A stretch of DNA of 63,789 bases from Candidatus Azobacteroides sp. (GCA_021201815.1 JAJQEC010000053.1:1-63789); one strand, 5' to 3'. Shown: positions 27,192 through 37,330, counted from the first letter of the stretch. Notes: generated by a model not told the origin, from the sequence alone. Made by a program: numbers and translations.

Positions 27192-28739
27192 TTACCCTTC
27201 CAGACTTTCATTTACAAGTTCATTCTCCTCTTCTTCTATTTCAACTGCTTCTCCCAGAATAGTAAGTGTTTTTTCTTCGGGCAACTCTTGTACTGTCCTT
27301 AATTTACGCTCAATAGAACGGGATCTTACACCGGCCTGATCAATTACATTGGTTGCTTCCTGAAGCTTTTTCTTTGTTTTTTCCAGCACAGTACCGAAAC
27401 GGCCGAATTCTGTTTTTACAGCTCCCAGAATTTCCCACACCTCACTGGAGCGTTTTTCAATGGCTAATGTTTTAAAGCCCATCTGAAGGCTGCTCAGAAA
27501 TGCAACAAGATTAGTGGGACCCACTACTGTGATTTTATAATCCCGTTGCAGGCATTCGAACAATCCTGTACGCCTGAGGATTTCCGCATACAATCCTTCT
27601 GTAGGAACAAACATGATGGCAAAATCCGTAGTTACAGGTGGATTAATGTATTTATTCCGGATTTCTTTGGCGTTCTTTTTAACGGAATTTTCAAACTGAC
27701 GGGAGCAAAACTCAACTTCCTTATTATTCAGGCCGCTGGTGTTTTCATACGCCTCCAGTAGCCTTTGATAATCTTCATTCGGGAATTTGGAGTCGATAGG
27801 AAGCAGAATGCCTTTGTCATTATTTCTTCCGGGAAGCTTAATTACATATTCCACCCGCTCCTGCGTATTTTCTTTGGTAGCGGCATTGCATTCGTATTGT
27901 TCAGGAGAAAGAATCTGTTCCAGAATGGCTCCCAATTGTATTTCCCCCAGATTTCCCCGTGTCTTTACATTTGTGAGCACCTTTTTCAGATCACCGACGC
28001 CGGATGCCAGGTTCTGCATTTCTCCCAGTCCTTTATGTACTTGCTCCAGCCGGTCACTGATAAGTTTAAAGGATTCGTTGAATCGCTTTTCTACGGTTTC
28101 CTGTAGTTTTTCATCTACGACTTTCCGCATCTCCTCCAGCTTCTTACTATTCTCATCCTGCAGAGTATGAAGCTTGCTTTCTACGGTTTCCCGTATTTCT
28201 TTCAGTTTAGCTTCCGTATCGTTCTTTATTCCTTCCTGTTTGAAGGAAAATTCGTCGAATTTCTGTTTTTGGATGTTATTAAAATCCCGTATATTCAGGG
28301 AAAGTTTCTCCTCAAAAGCTCTAAGAGTATTTGTTTGCTCTTCCCTGTTTTCCTTAGCGGAAGTTTCCAACAATACCTGTAAGTTATGGGTTTTATTCTC
28401 AAAGGATTTTATAAGTTCGTTCATTTGTTGGGAAAAAGTTTCGAACTGGCTTTTCTGTGTAATGGAAAGGTCCGTTACGGTTTTGGCAAGTGTTTCTCCC
28501 AACAATTTGAAAGAAAGGTTCAGTTCTTCCCGGTTTTCTTTGAAAGAACTTCTGTTCTCTTCCCGATTTCGCCTGAATTCATCCCTGATAAGCGGATCAA
28601 TATGGACTATCTTATCTTCTATTTTATCCAGTTGCAAGGACAAATTTTTATTTTCTCCTGTTGTTTTTTGCTTTAATGCTAATACGATATTGACTATTGA
28701 CAGGAGAATTAAAATAATAAGAAGAACCGCAATGTCCAT
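27192..28739 (-). CDS. rmuC: DNA recombination protein RmuC homologue
   Basis: The protein has 515 residues. A single N-terminal transmembrane helix (DIAVLLIILILLSIVNIVLA) is followed by a long coiled coil (about 30-245). The RmuC nuclease-like domain then follows, with GNLGEIQLGAILEQIL, LPIDSKFPNEDYQRL and TEGLYAEILRRTGLFE as conserved blocks. Family members limit DNA inversions between short inverted repeats, which is of interest in a window rich in them, although this link is only circumstantial. It is probably followed by the TPR gene in the same transcript. Confidence 0.92.
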   Translation of the reverse strand: MDIAVLLIILILLSIVNIVLALKQKTTGENKNLSLQLDKIEDKIVHIDPLIRDEFRRNREENRSSFKENREELNLSFKLLGETLAKTVTDLSITQKSQFETFSQQMNELIKSFENKTHNLQVLLETSAKENREEQTNTLRAFEEKLSLNIRDFNNIQKQKFDEFSFKQEGIKNDTEAKLKEIRETVESKLHTLQDENSKKLEEMRKVVDEKLQETVEKRFNESFKLISDRLEQVHKGLGEMQNLASGVGDLKKVLTNVKTRGNLGEIQLGAILEQILSPEQYECNAATKENTQERVEYVIKLPGRNNDKGILLPIDSKFPNEDYQRLLEAYENTSGLNNKEVEFCSRQFENSVKKNAKEIRNKYINPPVTTDFAIMFVPTEGLYAEILRRTGLFECLQRDYKITVVGPTNLVAFLSSLQMGFKTLAIEKRSSEVWEILGAVKTEFGRFGTVLEKTKKKLQEATNVIDQAGVRSRSIERKLRTVQELPEEKTLTILGEAVEIEEEENELVNESLEG

Positions 28740-29188
28740 TTTTGTGATTTTTATTAGGTCATTAATTATGCAGAGGTATCTTTATGGGTTTGTCTTTTCC
28801 AATCCGTAAAGAATGCTTCCGGATTGTACAAAAGTAGTGTTTTTCTTTTACAAAGAAAGGTACCGGAAAATTGAATTCTACCTTTTAACTTTCAGATGAC
28901 AAGTTGTTGTTCTGGAAAGAGCCGGGATAAATATTCTTCACTTACTTATTTCCTGTAACGTACTACATTATTCCTTTCTTTTTTATGAATAGAAATGCTT
29001 CTGACAGACAAAAAAATATATGTAGGAATCTATGGAAAAACTTTTATATATTTCTTTCGCAACCTATTTATAAGACAGCTTAAAACGATCATAGTAATTA
29101 TTCCGGAAAAGCAAAAAGGTATTATTTATAGAAAACTAATTTTAATCGTATTTTATTTATATAGAGTTATGAAAAGAATATGGAATAA
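28740..29188. other. Intergenic stretch without a recognised gene
   Basis: Two leftward genes flank it. It holds a possible rmuC -7 element (TACTTTTG read leftward, 28829-28836) without a -33 partner at the right distance. An open frame at 28995-29441 mostly overlaps the next gene in antisense and is not believed. Confidence 0.4.
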
Positions 29189-29719
29189 CTATTCTCCGAC
29201 CGGTTTTATTTTATTAGCATCATATTTTTCCGTTATGGCATATTCATCTTTCTTTTTAATGAGAAGCCAGTTATTTTCTCCGGCTTTCTTCATTTTAAAC
29301 AAAATAAATTTACCTTTCAGATTTTTGCCATTCAAAGAAAATTCCAACGATCCGGTTTGCAGGGCATCCTCCACATTCACAGCATCATCGTTGAGCTCCC
29401 AATTTCCGGAATCCCATATTTCTACTATTCCGGCTCCATAATTCCCTTCCGGTATTTCCCCTTCAAAAGAAGCATAATCCAATGGGTGATCCTCTACCAT
29501 AACGGCTAACCTTTTATCTGCCGGATTCATAGAAGGACCTTTGGGAACTGCCCAGCTTTTTAATACTCCTTCATCTTCCAACCGAAAGTCATAATGTAAA
29601 TGAGATGCAGCGTGTTTCTGAACAACAAAAATTCGTTGTTTGTCTGTTTTCCTCTCTTTTGCAACCGGTTCCGGCGTTTGTCGGAAGTTTCTTTTTTCTT
29701 TGTATTCCTGCAGGCTCAT
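29189..29719 (-). CDS. Stand-alone DNA ligase D 3'-phosphoesterase domain protein
   Basis: The protein has 176 residues. It matches the phosphoesterase (PE) module of LigD, which cleans 3' ends for non-homologous end joining by removing 3' phosphates or ribonucleotides. Visible motifs are VVQKHAASHLHYDFRLE with the catalytic His residues, SWAVPKGPS, VEDHPLDYASFEGEIPEGNYGAG, and the closing KGKFILFKMK...WLLIKKKDEYA. Ligase and polymerase modules are absent, and no ku gene is in the window. Free PE proteins are known in several bacteria; their partner here is unknown. Confidence 0.92.
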   Translation of the reverse strand: MSLQEYKEKRNFRQTPEPVAKERKTDKQRIFVVQKHAASHLHYDFRLEDEGVLKSWAVPKGPSMNPADKRLAVMVEDHPLDYASFEGEIPEGNYGAGIVEIWDSGNWELNDDAVNVEDALQTGSLEFSLNGKNLKGKFILFKMKKAGENNWLLIKKKDEYAITEKYDANKIKPVGE

Positions 29720-29915
29720 ATTTTTTTGATTGATTATAATAATTTATTTATCAACAAGCTGAAAGAAAAGATAGTTTATGTTTTATGAAGCATCTAGTAT
29801 GATTTTTTAAAATTATCCCCCCAATTTTATTTCTTCTTTCTTTTCTCCTTATTATTTCTAACATATGATTCCATTTCTTTAAAAGGACATTATTTCCTAT
29901 AAAAGTTTACAAAAT

Positions 29916-29950
29916 GAAGAAGCCGGAAAACTAATTCCGGCCCCTTCTTC
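29916..29950 (-). terminator. Terminator at the end of the xylose operon
   Basis: GAAGAAG-CCGGAA pairs with TTCCGG-CTTCTTC across a short loop with a three-base bulge. Read leftward it is followed by ATTTTG. It lies 30 bases after the xylE stop. Confidence 0.7.
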
Positions 29951-29980
29951 TTTACATCATGAAAAACAGTAAATCAACAA

Positions 29981-31465
29981 TTAATTTTCTTCTGTATTAC
30001 TTTCTGTGTCTTCTTCTTTTTTTCGCCATAACCTGCTCATATCTTCCAGGGTTTTCCCTTTTGTTTCAGGTACCCATTTCCAGACAAATAAAGCAGCCAG
30101 AATACAAATTGTTCCATACAACCCATATGCTACCATCGGACTAAAGTCATACAATGGCGGGAAAGTAGAGGAAACAATGTAATTAAATATCCATTGGAAA
30201 GCAACTGCAATAGCAATGGCTTTTCCCCGGATGGTATTCGGAAATATCTCCGAGATAAGAACCCAGCAAACCGGTCCCCATGACATCATAAAGAATGCAG
30301 CATATACAATAATAGATAATACCGGCACAATCCCTTTTAATCCCAGGTGATCACAAATTGCTACGGAGAATGCGCCTACGGCCATGCCAATTGATACTAC
30401 AATCAACAATGGTTTGCGGCCAAGTTTATCAACAGTAAAAATAGCGACTACCGTAAAGACAATATTTACAATTCCCATGATTACCGTCTGCATCATACCT
30501 CCTCCTTCTGCACCGGCACTTTCGAATATACGGGGTGCATAATAAAGCACGGCATTGATTCCGATTGCCTGCTGGAACACAGAAAGCATAATTCCGATAA
30601 TCACAACCGCTACCCCATAGGCAAACAGTTTTTCCGTTTTCTCTTTGGAGGTAGCTTTGATTTCGGACAAGATCTCTTTTGCTTTACTTACGCCATTTAC
30701 TTTTGTCAATACTGCCAATGCTTTATCTTCCTGATCCACCATCACCAGATAACGGGGAGTTTTGGGTACCAGGAATAACATAATACCGAATAAAGCTGCC
30801 GGGAATGCTTCGGAAAGAAACATGCGCCGCCAGCCGGTTGCAATCGTCCATGGGTCAGAAGCAGGGTCTACGAACATCATTCCTGTCACCGGATCTTTGT
30901 CTATGACAGGATTAGTATGATCACCTAAAATCATATAATTAACAAAATACACAACCAGCATACCGAAAATAATGGCAAACTGATTGCATGAAACTAATGT
31001 ACCCCTTATCTGAGATGGGGCAATTTCGGCAATATACATAGGAATAACCGCCGAGGCCAGCCCCACTCCTATTCCACCCAGCACACGATATAAGTTAAAT
31101 GTAACCAGCAGGTCGAGTGTCGGGATTCCTTTCTGAAAAAAAAGAAACTCCGGGTAAGAAGATCCTAATGCGGACAAAAAGAACAATACGGATGCAAAAC
31201 GAAGAGAGTCCCGTCGTCCGAACCGTGTGGCAAAAAAGCCTGATAATGCACCACCGATGACACATCCGATCAATGCACTTGAAGAAGTAATACCGTGTAA
31301 TACTTTATTATACTGAAAATCGGTTGCCTGTAAAAAGAAGGCTTCCAATCCTTTTTCCGCTCCTGATATCACCGCCGTATCATATCCAAACAGCAACCCT
31401 CCTAAGGTTGCAACCAACGTAATGCCAGTAATATACGCAACGTTATACTCTTTTTTTCCTCCCAT
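29981..31465 (-). CDS. xylE: Sugar:proton symporter, XylE-type (MFS)
   Basis: The protein has 494 residues and about 12 hydrophobic segments. It has sugar-porter signatures: GGLLFGYDTAVISGAEKGLE (helix 1), RFGRRDSLRFAS (loop 2-3), RVLGGIGVGLASAVIPMYIAEIAP, QQAIGINAVLYYAP (helix 7), DKLGRKPLL and PETKGKTLEDM near the end. Close resemblance to D-xylose carriers and its place after xylA make xylose the likely substrate. It is the last gene of the leftward xylose operon, 161 bases after xylA. Confidence 0.93.
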   Translation of the reverse strand: MGGKKEYNVAYITGITLVATLGGLLFGYDTAVISGAEKGLEAFFLQATDFQYNKVLHGITSSSALIGCVIGGALSGFFATRFGRRDSLRFASVLFFLSALGSSYPEFLFFQKGIPTLDLLVTFNLYRVLGGIGVGLASAVIPMYIAEIAPSQIRGTLVSCNQFAIIFGMLVVYFVNYMILGDHTNPVIDKDPVTGMMFVDPASDPWTIATGWRRMFLSEAFPAALFGIMLFLVPKTPRYLVMVDQEDKALAVLTKVNGVSKAKEILSEIKATSKEKTEKLFAYGVAVVIIGIMLSVFQQAIGINAVLYYAPRIFESAGAEGGGMMQTVIMGIVNIVFTVVAIFTVDKLGRKPLLIVVSIGMAVGAFSVAICDHLGLKGIVPVLSIIVYAAFFMMSWGPVCWVLISEIFPNTIRGKAIAIAVAFQWIFNYIVSSTFPPLYDFSPMVAYGLYGTICILAALFVWKWVPETKGKTLEDMSRLWRKKEEDTESNTEEN

Positions 31466-31626
31466 GATAATAGTAAGGTTATATGTTTGATTAAAAAGAT
31501 ATCTGAAAGATCAGGACTTCCCTATTCTCTAACAATACAAAGCAACCTCATTTCACCTACCTGTAAAAGATCTGCGAGATGTGTCTCTTGTCCTTTATCT
31601 TTCAGATACCCATGGAATAATGACAA

Positions 31627-32955
31627 TTAAATGTACATATTCAGTAATGCTTCATACAGTTCCTGTTTGCCACTGGTCTGTTTTGGCTCTCCTGCTTTAT
31701 GAGCGATATTCCGTAAATCTTCCAGCGTTAGTTTTCCTTCTTCAAATGCTTTTCCTTCACCACTATCGAAAGAAGCATAACGGGAACGACGCATTTCGTT
31801 ATAAGAAGAATTTTCCAGGATATCAGCAGCGATCAGCAAACCACGGGCAAAAGCATCCATTCCTGAAATATGGGCGATAAATAAATCTTCCATGTCAGTT
31901 GAATTACGACGGATTTTCGCATCGAAGTTTATTCCCCCGTTTCCTAATCCGCCTGCCGGAAGGAGTACCAGCCATGCCTGAGCCAGCTCATACAAGTCAA
32001 TCGGGAACTGATCGGTATCCCATCCGTTCTGATAATCACCACGGTTTGCATCAATGCTACCTAATAAGCCTGCATCTACAGCAGCCTGTAACTCATGCTC
32101 GAAAGTATGGCCGGCAAGGGTGGCATGGTTTACTTCGATATTTACTTTGAAATCTTTATCAAGACCGTAATGGCGAAGAAATCCGATGACTGTTTCCGTA
32201 TCGAAATCATATTGATGTTTCGTTGGTTCCATTGGTTTAGGCTCAATCAGGAAAGTTCCCTGAAAACCCTGTTTGCGGGCATAATCACGTGCCATTGTCA
32301 ACATTTGTGCTAAATGGTCTTTTTCCCGTTTCATATCTGTATTCAACAGGCTCATGTATCCTTCACGTCCTCCCCAGAACACATAGTTAGAACCACCTAA
32401 TGCAATAGTAGCATCAATGGCATTCTTGATCTGGGTTCCTGCACTGGCAACGACATTAAAATCCGGATTGGTAGCTGCTCCGTTCATATAACGTTCATGA
32501 CCGAATACATTAGCAGTACCCCATAATAGTCTGATTCCGGAAGCAGCCTGCTTTTCTTTTGCATAGGCTACGATCGCCTGCAGGTTACTTTCATATTCTG
32601 ACCATGAATTTCCGGCATCTACCAGGTCTACATCATGAAAACAATAGAAATGCAACCCTATTTTCGTCATAAATTCAAAAGCGGCATCCATTTTATATTT
32701 GGCACGGCTGATTGCGTCTGCACCGATATTCCATGGATGATGGATCGTTCCGCCACCGAACGGGTCGCTTCCATCTGCACATAATGTATGCCAGTAAGCC
32801 ATCGCAAAGCGCATCCAGTCTTTTAAAGGCTTTCCCATCACGACTTTATTCTCATCATAATAGCGGTAAGCCAACGGATTTTTACTGTCTTTCCCTTCAA
32901 ACTGAATTTTTCCGATTCCCGGGAAAAATTCTTTATTTCCTTTCAGAATTTCCAT
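31627..32955 (-). CDS. xylA: Xylose isomerase
   Basis: This enzyme converts D-xylose to D-xylulose, the first step of xylose use. The 442-residue product starts at ATG 32953-32955 ([21 protein letters not shown]); a TTG two codons upstream is not needed. Motifs include FHDVDLV with the catalytic His, [10 protein letters not shown], and [17 protein letters not shown] with metal-binding Glu and following His/Asp residues. The length fits the class II (long) isomerases. It is the fourth reading frame of the operon, 102 bases after the broken GH30 gene; the gap contains GTAAAAGG-type repeats. Confidence 0.97.
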   Translation of the reverse strand: MEILKGNKEFFPGIGKIQFEGKDSKNPLAYRYYDENKVVMGKPLKDWMRFAMAYWHTLCADGSDPFGGGTIHHPWNIGADAISRAKYKMDAAFEFMTKIGLHFYCFHDVDLVDAGNSWSEYESNLQAIVAYAKEKQAASGIRLLWGTANVFGHERYMNGAATNPDFNVVASAGTQIKNAIDATIALGGSNYVFWGGREGYMSLLNTDMKREKDHLAQMLTMARDYARKQGFQGTFLIEPKPMEPTKHQYDFDTETVIGFLRHYGLDKDFKVNIEVNHATLAGHTFEHELQAAVDAGLLGSIDANRGDYQNGWDTDQFPIDLYELAQAWLVLLPAGGLGNGGINFDAKIRRNSTDMEDLFIAHISGMDAFARGLLIAADILENSSYNEMRRSRYASFDSGEGKAFEEGKLTLEDLRNIAHKAGEPKQTSGKQELYEALLNMYI

Positions 32956-33057
32956 AATCAAAATAATTATTTAATAGGTAAATGAATAAACAAAAAGTAA
33001 AAGATAAAAAGTAAAAGGTAAAAACAGATGTGAACCGATTACTTTCCTTCTTATCAT

Positions 33058-34479
33058 TTAATTTTTAGGTCTTAACTCAAAACTGTTTATGGACCGAGCT
33101 TCCAGTCCGGCTGTTAATAATTGGTTATTGATTTTTATTTTTACATCTTTCGGTTCGGTTGATTCGTTTGCTGTCAGAACTATAATAGATTCATCCGGAT
33201 TGACAAAAGCCAGTATATCTTTGTTATTTCCTTCTACGGTAAGTTGTTTTGCTCCTGGCTTAACAAAATGACTGACATGTTTCATCAGGTAATATTCCGG
33301 ATTGTAACGATATGTTTTGTTTATCTGATCTACAGAAATCAATGAATTCTGCGGCCATTGCCAGCGGTTATTCGCAGAATCTGTATCCAGAGAAATATTC
33401 CAGTACATGTAAGCCGATATCCCATTTCTGAAATAATGCTGCATCAGGTTCCAGATATAAAAACAATGTTCCCAGGAATTCTGACCGTCGCCACATTCGC
33501 TTTCTGTCTGCATCAACGGCATATCCGGATAAGTCCGATGAATCCTTTCAATAGACTCTTTTCCTGCCTACTGGAAACCGATTTCAGAAATAAAAGAACC
33601 GCTTTTATTTTCCATGATGGTATCGACCAGCAAATGATTTCCCCGCTCCATGGTTCCGAACATTACCTTTACCCCCATCTCTTTCATTTCCGGTCCCAGG
33701 TAATCACCGATAAAAGTGCTTAATCCCTGAGCTGTCCATGTACAGGATGGAAATATCTGGCAGGAATTGAATTCATTCTGAGGTGCAATCATTTCAATAT
33801 TGATTCCTTCAGCTTTATAGCTCTCGATAAATTTCCGGAAATACAGCGTATATGCTTTAAAATATTCCGGCTCCTGAATAAACATGTTGGAACCTTCCAG
33901 ATCCTGCTCCGGACTTCCTTTCAGATCATTTACCGCAGGATTAGGACGACATGCATAGTGCTTGTTGTATTTCATCCAGGTTGGCGGACTCCATGGGGAT
34001 GCCCATATCCTTACCGACGGATTGATCTTCTGTGCAGCATGGATAAAAGGGATAAGCGTTTCTTTATCATTTGCAATGGAAAAATTCTCCATCTTAAAAT
34101 CCTTATCCGTTTCATTATAGGAATACCAGTCACGGGAAAAATCATTTGCACCGAGCGGCATCCTGCAATAGGTAAAGTTCATTCCGTCTTCACTGAATAA
34201 ATCCTGCATTACCTTTTCCCGGTCTTCTTCATTCAATGCTGACAGGGTAGTCCAGCCAAGTTCATTAAAACATGCACCGAACCCTTCTATTGTTTGTAAA
34301 TGTTTATCCGTATGAATAATCGCATCCGCAACTTCATTTTTTACAGTTTCCATCCGCAAGGCCGGCTTTTCAACAAACCCGGCTTCCGGTGTTGTGCTTA
34401 CCCACCTTACAGAGGGATCTTCCTGGCTACACGAATAAAGCAAAGCCAGACAACTTAACAGGTATATACTCTTTTTCAT
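33058..34479 (-). pseudogene. GH30 family glycoside hydrolase lipoprotein, broken by an in-frame TAG
   Basis: The frame starts MKKSIYLLSCLALLYSC (lipoprotein signal, Cys17). It shows GH30 blocks IEGFGACFNELGW, CRMPLGANDFS, WASPWSPPTWMK and the acid/base Glu in APQNEFNSC. It then hits TAG at 33568-33570 after SEIGFQ. The same frame continues without shift as AGKESIERIHRTYPDMPLMQTESE, with the nucleophile Glu in MQTE, to a final stop at 33058. Relatives typically have Trp here, so TGG changed to TAG is the simplest cause. The 303-residue product would lack the nucleophile and be inactive. An intact enzyme of about 473 residues would release sugars from xylan-like or glucoside substrates. It sits 31 bases after xylB. 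Confidence 0.85.
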
Positions 34480-34510
34480 GGCAAAAATTTACAGGTTATT
34501 ATATGATAAT

Positions 34511-36007
34511 TTATTTTCCACATGACAAGCTTTTCTCCAATAATGCTTTCCATCTTTGATACGCTTCCTGATACCTGCTGGCTTTATCCGTTTCCGGTTC
34601 AATGACCGCCAGTTTTTCCAGCGAAGCAAAAGCTTCTTTTTCAGAGGCATATATACCGGCTCCCATACCGGCTCCTTTTGCTGCTCCTGCTGCACCATCG
34701 GTATTAAACAATTCAATAGTAGCACCACTTATACCCGCCAGTGTCTGGGAAAACAACGGACTAAGAAACATATTGGCATATCCGGCACGAATCAGGTGGA
34801 TATCCATTCCCATATCCTTCATGATTTCCATCCCGTATTGATAAGAATATACAATGCCTTCCTGAGCAGCACGAAGGACGTCTTTTTTGTCGTGTATGTT
34901 GAAGTTAATGCCATGGATCGAACAATTGATTTCTTTATTTTCCAACACACGTTCCGCTCCGTTTCCGAAAGGAATAATGGAAAGTCCTCTGGCTCCGATT
35001 TCCGATTGGGAAGCCAGGTTATTCATATCTGCATAGGACAAACCTTCCAGTGCCAGATTCCTTTTTAACCATGAATTAAGAATTCCGGTACCATTAATAC
35101 AAAGTAATACTCCAAGGCGGGTCTGTTCCGGAGTATAATTTACATGTGCAAATGTATTGACCCTCGAAAGCTTATCGTAATCCAGTTGTCCCAACACACC
35201 GTATACTACTCCGGAAGTACCTGCCGTGGATGCAATTTCTCCCGGATTGAATACATTTAATGACAACGCATTATTCGGCTGGTCACCGGCACGGTAGGTC
35301 ACCGGTGTTCCAGCTTTTAATCCCAGTTCCTGTGCTACGGAAGCCGATATTTCTCCCTGATTTCCGAAAACAGGCTTCAGAGGAGGGAAGAAATGTTCCG
35401 GAATATCAAAGTAAGCCAATACGTCTTTTGATATTTCTTTGTTTTTAAAATCCCAAAAAATGCCTTCAGAAAGACCTTCAATCGTCATAACTGCCTCTCC
35501 GGTAAGTTTCATGGCGATATAATCTCCCGGAAGCATCAGTTTATCTATTTTTTCGTAGATATGGGGCTCATTTTCCTTTACCCAGGCAAGTTTGGAAGCT
35601 GTAAAATTTCCCGGAGAGTTCAATAAGTGAGACAGGCATTTCTCTTCGCCGATTGTCCGGAATGCCTTTTCACCATAAGGAACCGCACGGCTATCACACC
35701 AGATAATAGAAGGGCGCAAGACCTGCTGGTCTTTATCAATCAGTACCAGCCCATGCATCTGCCAGGTAATTCCTATTGCTTTTACCTCACTTCCGTTTAT
35801 TCCGGCTTTATGCATTACCGAATGATGGGCTGCTTTCAGATTTTCCCACCAGTCAGAAGGATTCTGCTCTGCCCAGCCGGGCTTTACTGCCATAATTTTC
35901 ATCTCCTCTTTCGGAGAAAAATCAGATGCCACAATTTTCCCGGTTTCTGTTTCTACCAGACAAACCTTCACAGAAGAGCTGCCAATGTCATATCCTAATA
36001 AATACAT
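34511..36007 (-). CDS. xylB: Xylulokinase
   Basis: This enzyme phosphorylates D-xylulose to xylulose 5-phosphate. The 498-residue FGGY-family kinase starts at ATG 36005-36007 (MYLLGYDIGSSSVKVCLVE), the family's ATP-binding N-terminus; a longer frame to 36073 runs through intergenic repeats. WQMHGLVLID, AGDQPNNALSLNVF and the C-terminal GAAKGAGMGAGI block support the assignment. It follows the Nudix-type regulator and precedes the broken GH30 gene by 31 bases, all leftward. Confidence 0.96.
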   Translation of the reverse strand: MYLLGYDIGSSSVKVCLVETETGKIVASDFSPKEEMKIMAVKPGWAEQNPSDWWENLKAAHHSVMHKAGINGSEVKAIGITWQMHGLVLIDKDQQVLRPSIIWCDSRAVPYGEKAFRTIGEEKCLSHLLNSPGNFTASKLAWVKENEPHIYEKIDKLMLPGDYIAMKLTGEAVMTIEGLSEGIFWDFKNKEISKDVLAYFDIPEHFFPPLKPVFGNQGEISASVAQELGLKAGTPVTYRAGDQPNNALSLNVFNPGEIASTAGTSGVVYGVLGQLDYDKLSRVNTFAHVNYTPEQTRLGVLLCINGTGILNSWLKRNLALEGLSYADMNNLASQSEIGARGLSIIPFGNGAERVLENKEINCSIHGINFNIHDKKDVLRAAQEGIVYSYQYGMEIMKDMGMDIHLIRAGYANMFLSPLFSQTLAGISGATIELFNTDGAAGAAKGAGMGAGIYASEKEAFASLEKLAVIEPETDKASRYQEAYQRWKALLEKSLSCGK

Positions 36008-36021
36008 ACATGATAAGAGAT

Positions 36022-36140
36022 TAAAAGGTAAAATATAAAAAGTAAAAGGTATGAGGTAAAAAATATCAATCAAAAAGTCATTCTTAGTTCCTTGTTTCTA
36101 ACTCTTAGTTCCTGTTTTTTTACTTTCTACCTTTTACTTT
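36022..36140. repeat. GTAAAAGG-type repeats between the regulator and xylB
   Basis: TTAAAAGGTAAAATATAAAA and AGTAAAAGGT (36022-36050) face the complementary TACTTTCTACCTTTTACTTT at 36121-36140, so an RNA across the gap could fold into a long AU-rich stem. The same repeat type occurs at several other leftward gene junctions. Confidence 0.55.
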
Positions 36141-36142
36141 AG

Positions 36143-36859
36143 TTATATGTTTGTTTTCAGTTTATTATATGCTTTCTTGTCGAACCTGTAATAACGAGCA
36201 GCGCGGTGTGAAACATTGGCCTGCTTTTCTTCCAAAGGCATTACATACGGCATGGCAGCTACTTTTTTATGGAAATTACGAATGTCTATTTCTTTATCAT
36301 AAATAGCTTCATACAGCTTATGTAACTGACTGATGACAAATTTTGTCGGTAACAGTTCGAAAACAATGGCAGGCTCCCGCTCAATCCAGCTTCTTATTTC
36401 TCCCAGAGAAGCACGGATAATCTGGTTGTGATCGAAAGGTAATTCCGGAATTTCCGTAACCGGACACCATTCCGTCTGCCTGTAATGGGAAATATTTGTT
36501 AATTTCCGGTCTATCTTACATAAGGAAAGATAAGCAACAGTGATAAGCCTTTCAATATCCGGCTGGTACTCCCGTGTAAGCCATTTCCGGTCTTCGGCAT
36601 TACTGGCACGTTCGGGATTGGCAAAACAGCGGAATTGGTGTAATTTCATCTTTTTGATTCCCGTCAGCTCATAGAGGACCCTTTCTGCTGCATCATCTAC
36701 ATCTTCCTCATCATAGATCAGGCTACCCGGTAGTTTCAGATTTTTATTCGCATTCTCTTCTTCATTTCTTTTTACCAAAAGGATCTTTAATTGATTGTCT
36801 TCAAAACCAAAAATTACACAATCGACCGAGACATATGTATAGATAAAATTTGCAGTCAT
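36143..36859 (-). CDS. Nudix-type (NrtR-like) transcriptional regulator, probably of xylose genes
   Basis: The protein has 238 residues. An N-terminal Nudix fold (about 8-140) carries a degraded Nudix box: LPGSLIYDEEDVDDAAERVLYELTGI has ERV where the hydrolase signature needs REU, so catalysis is unlikely. The C-terminal part (about 160-238) fits the winged helix-turn-helix of this regulator group (TKFVISQLHKLYEAIY...FHKKVAAMPYV). Related proteins in Bacteroides control arabinose and xylose genes, with the sugar acting as effector. It is first in the operon, with a consensus promoter 53 bases upstream, so it likely also regulates itself. Confidence 0.85.
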   Translation of the reverse strand: MTANFIYTYVSVDCVIFGFEDNQLKILLVKRNEEENANKNLKLPGSLIYDEEDVDDAAERVLYELTGIKKMKLHQFRCFANPERASNAEDRKWLTREYQPDIERLITVAYLSLCKIDRKLTNISHYRQTEWCPVTEIPELPFDHNQIIRASLGEIRSWIEREPAIVFELLPTKFVISQLHKLYEAIYDKEIDIRNFHKKVAAMPYVMPLEEKQANVSHRAARYYRFDKKAYNKLKTNI

Positions 36860-36911
36860 TTGCGTTTTTCTTAAACCTCCGGTATTATTTTTACTTTGTT
36901 AATTACGTATG

Positions 36912-36942
36912 CAAATATAAAAACAGGTTTTAATAAAACAAA
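36912..36942 (-). promoter_or_regulatory. Promoter of the xylose operon
   Basis: Read leftward: TTTG (36939-36942), 19 bases, TATATTTG (36912-36919), an ideal Bacteroidota promoter. Transcription would start near 36906. The AACAGGTTTTAATAAAAC stretch between the two boxes is an imperfect palindrome and a candidate operator for the Nudix-type regulator. Confidence 0.7.
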
Positions 36943-37330
36943 TAAAAACCAAAATTATTTTTGTATAAATATTTGAAATTTAATATGTTAAATATCATCA
37001 TAAATACAATAAGTAAAGAACATCATATTGTATCATTTACATTAACATCTCCGAAGGTAAGGGAGATTAAAAAGAAGAAGAAGAAAAAGAAAAGGAAAGA
37101 AATCATGGATAAAATTAACAATAAGATGAAGAGATTTTTTTTTCGAAAATGAATTGTATTTCTATTAATCGGGAAAGACATTTCTTTATGATGAGAAAAA
37201 GGAAAGGGTATTTCATAAAAAAACCGCAAAACAATAAAGGGTGTAAAGGCATTTTCTACCTTCCTTTTCTGCTTTGCGGCCTGATTGTATTTAAACAGAA
37301 ATATTTTTCTGTTTCTGCAAAAACAAAGAA
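36943..37330. other. AT-rich intergenic region before the xylose operon
   Basis: It contains a long purine run (AAAGAAGAAG... near 37070-37100) and a short CCGCAAA/TTTGCGG inverted pair (37224-37230 and 37273-37279) that may act as a terminator for the NfeD-like gene. No convincing gene is visible. Confidence 0.35.

Noticed and set aside
28995..29441. A 148-residue hydrophobic frame on the + strand
   Set aside because: More than half overlaps the LigD phosphoesterase gene in antisense, and the rest is AT-rich sequence that yields Phe/Ile-rich translations by chance.
36961..37152. A 63-residue Lys-rich frame upstream of the xylose operon
   Set aside because: It consists of a purine run (poly-Lys) in AT-rich DNA, has no ribosome binding site, and lies within the promoter region of the opposite strand.
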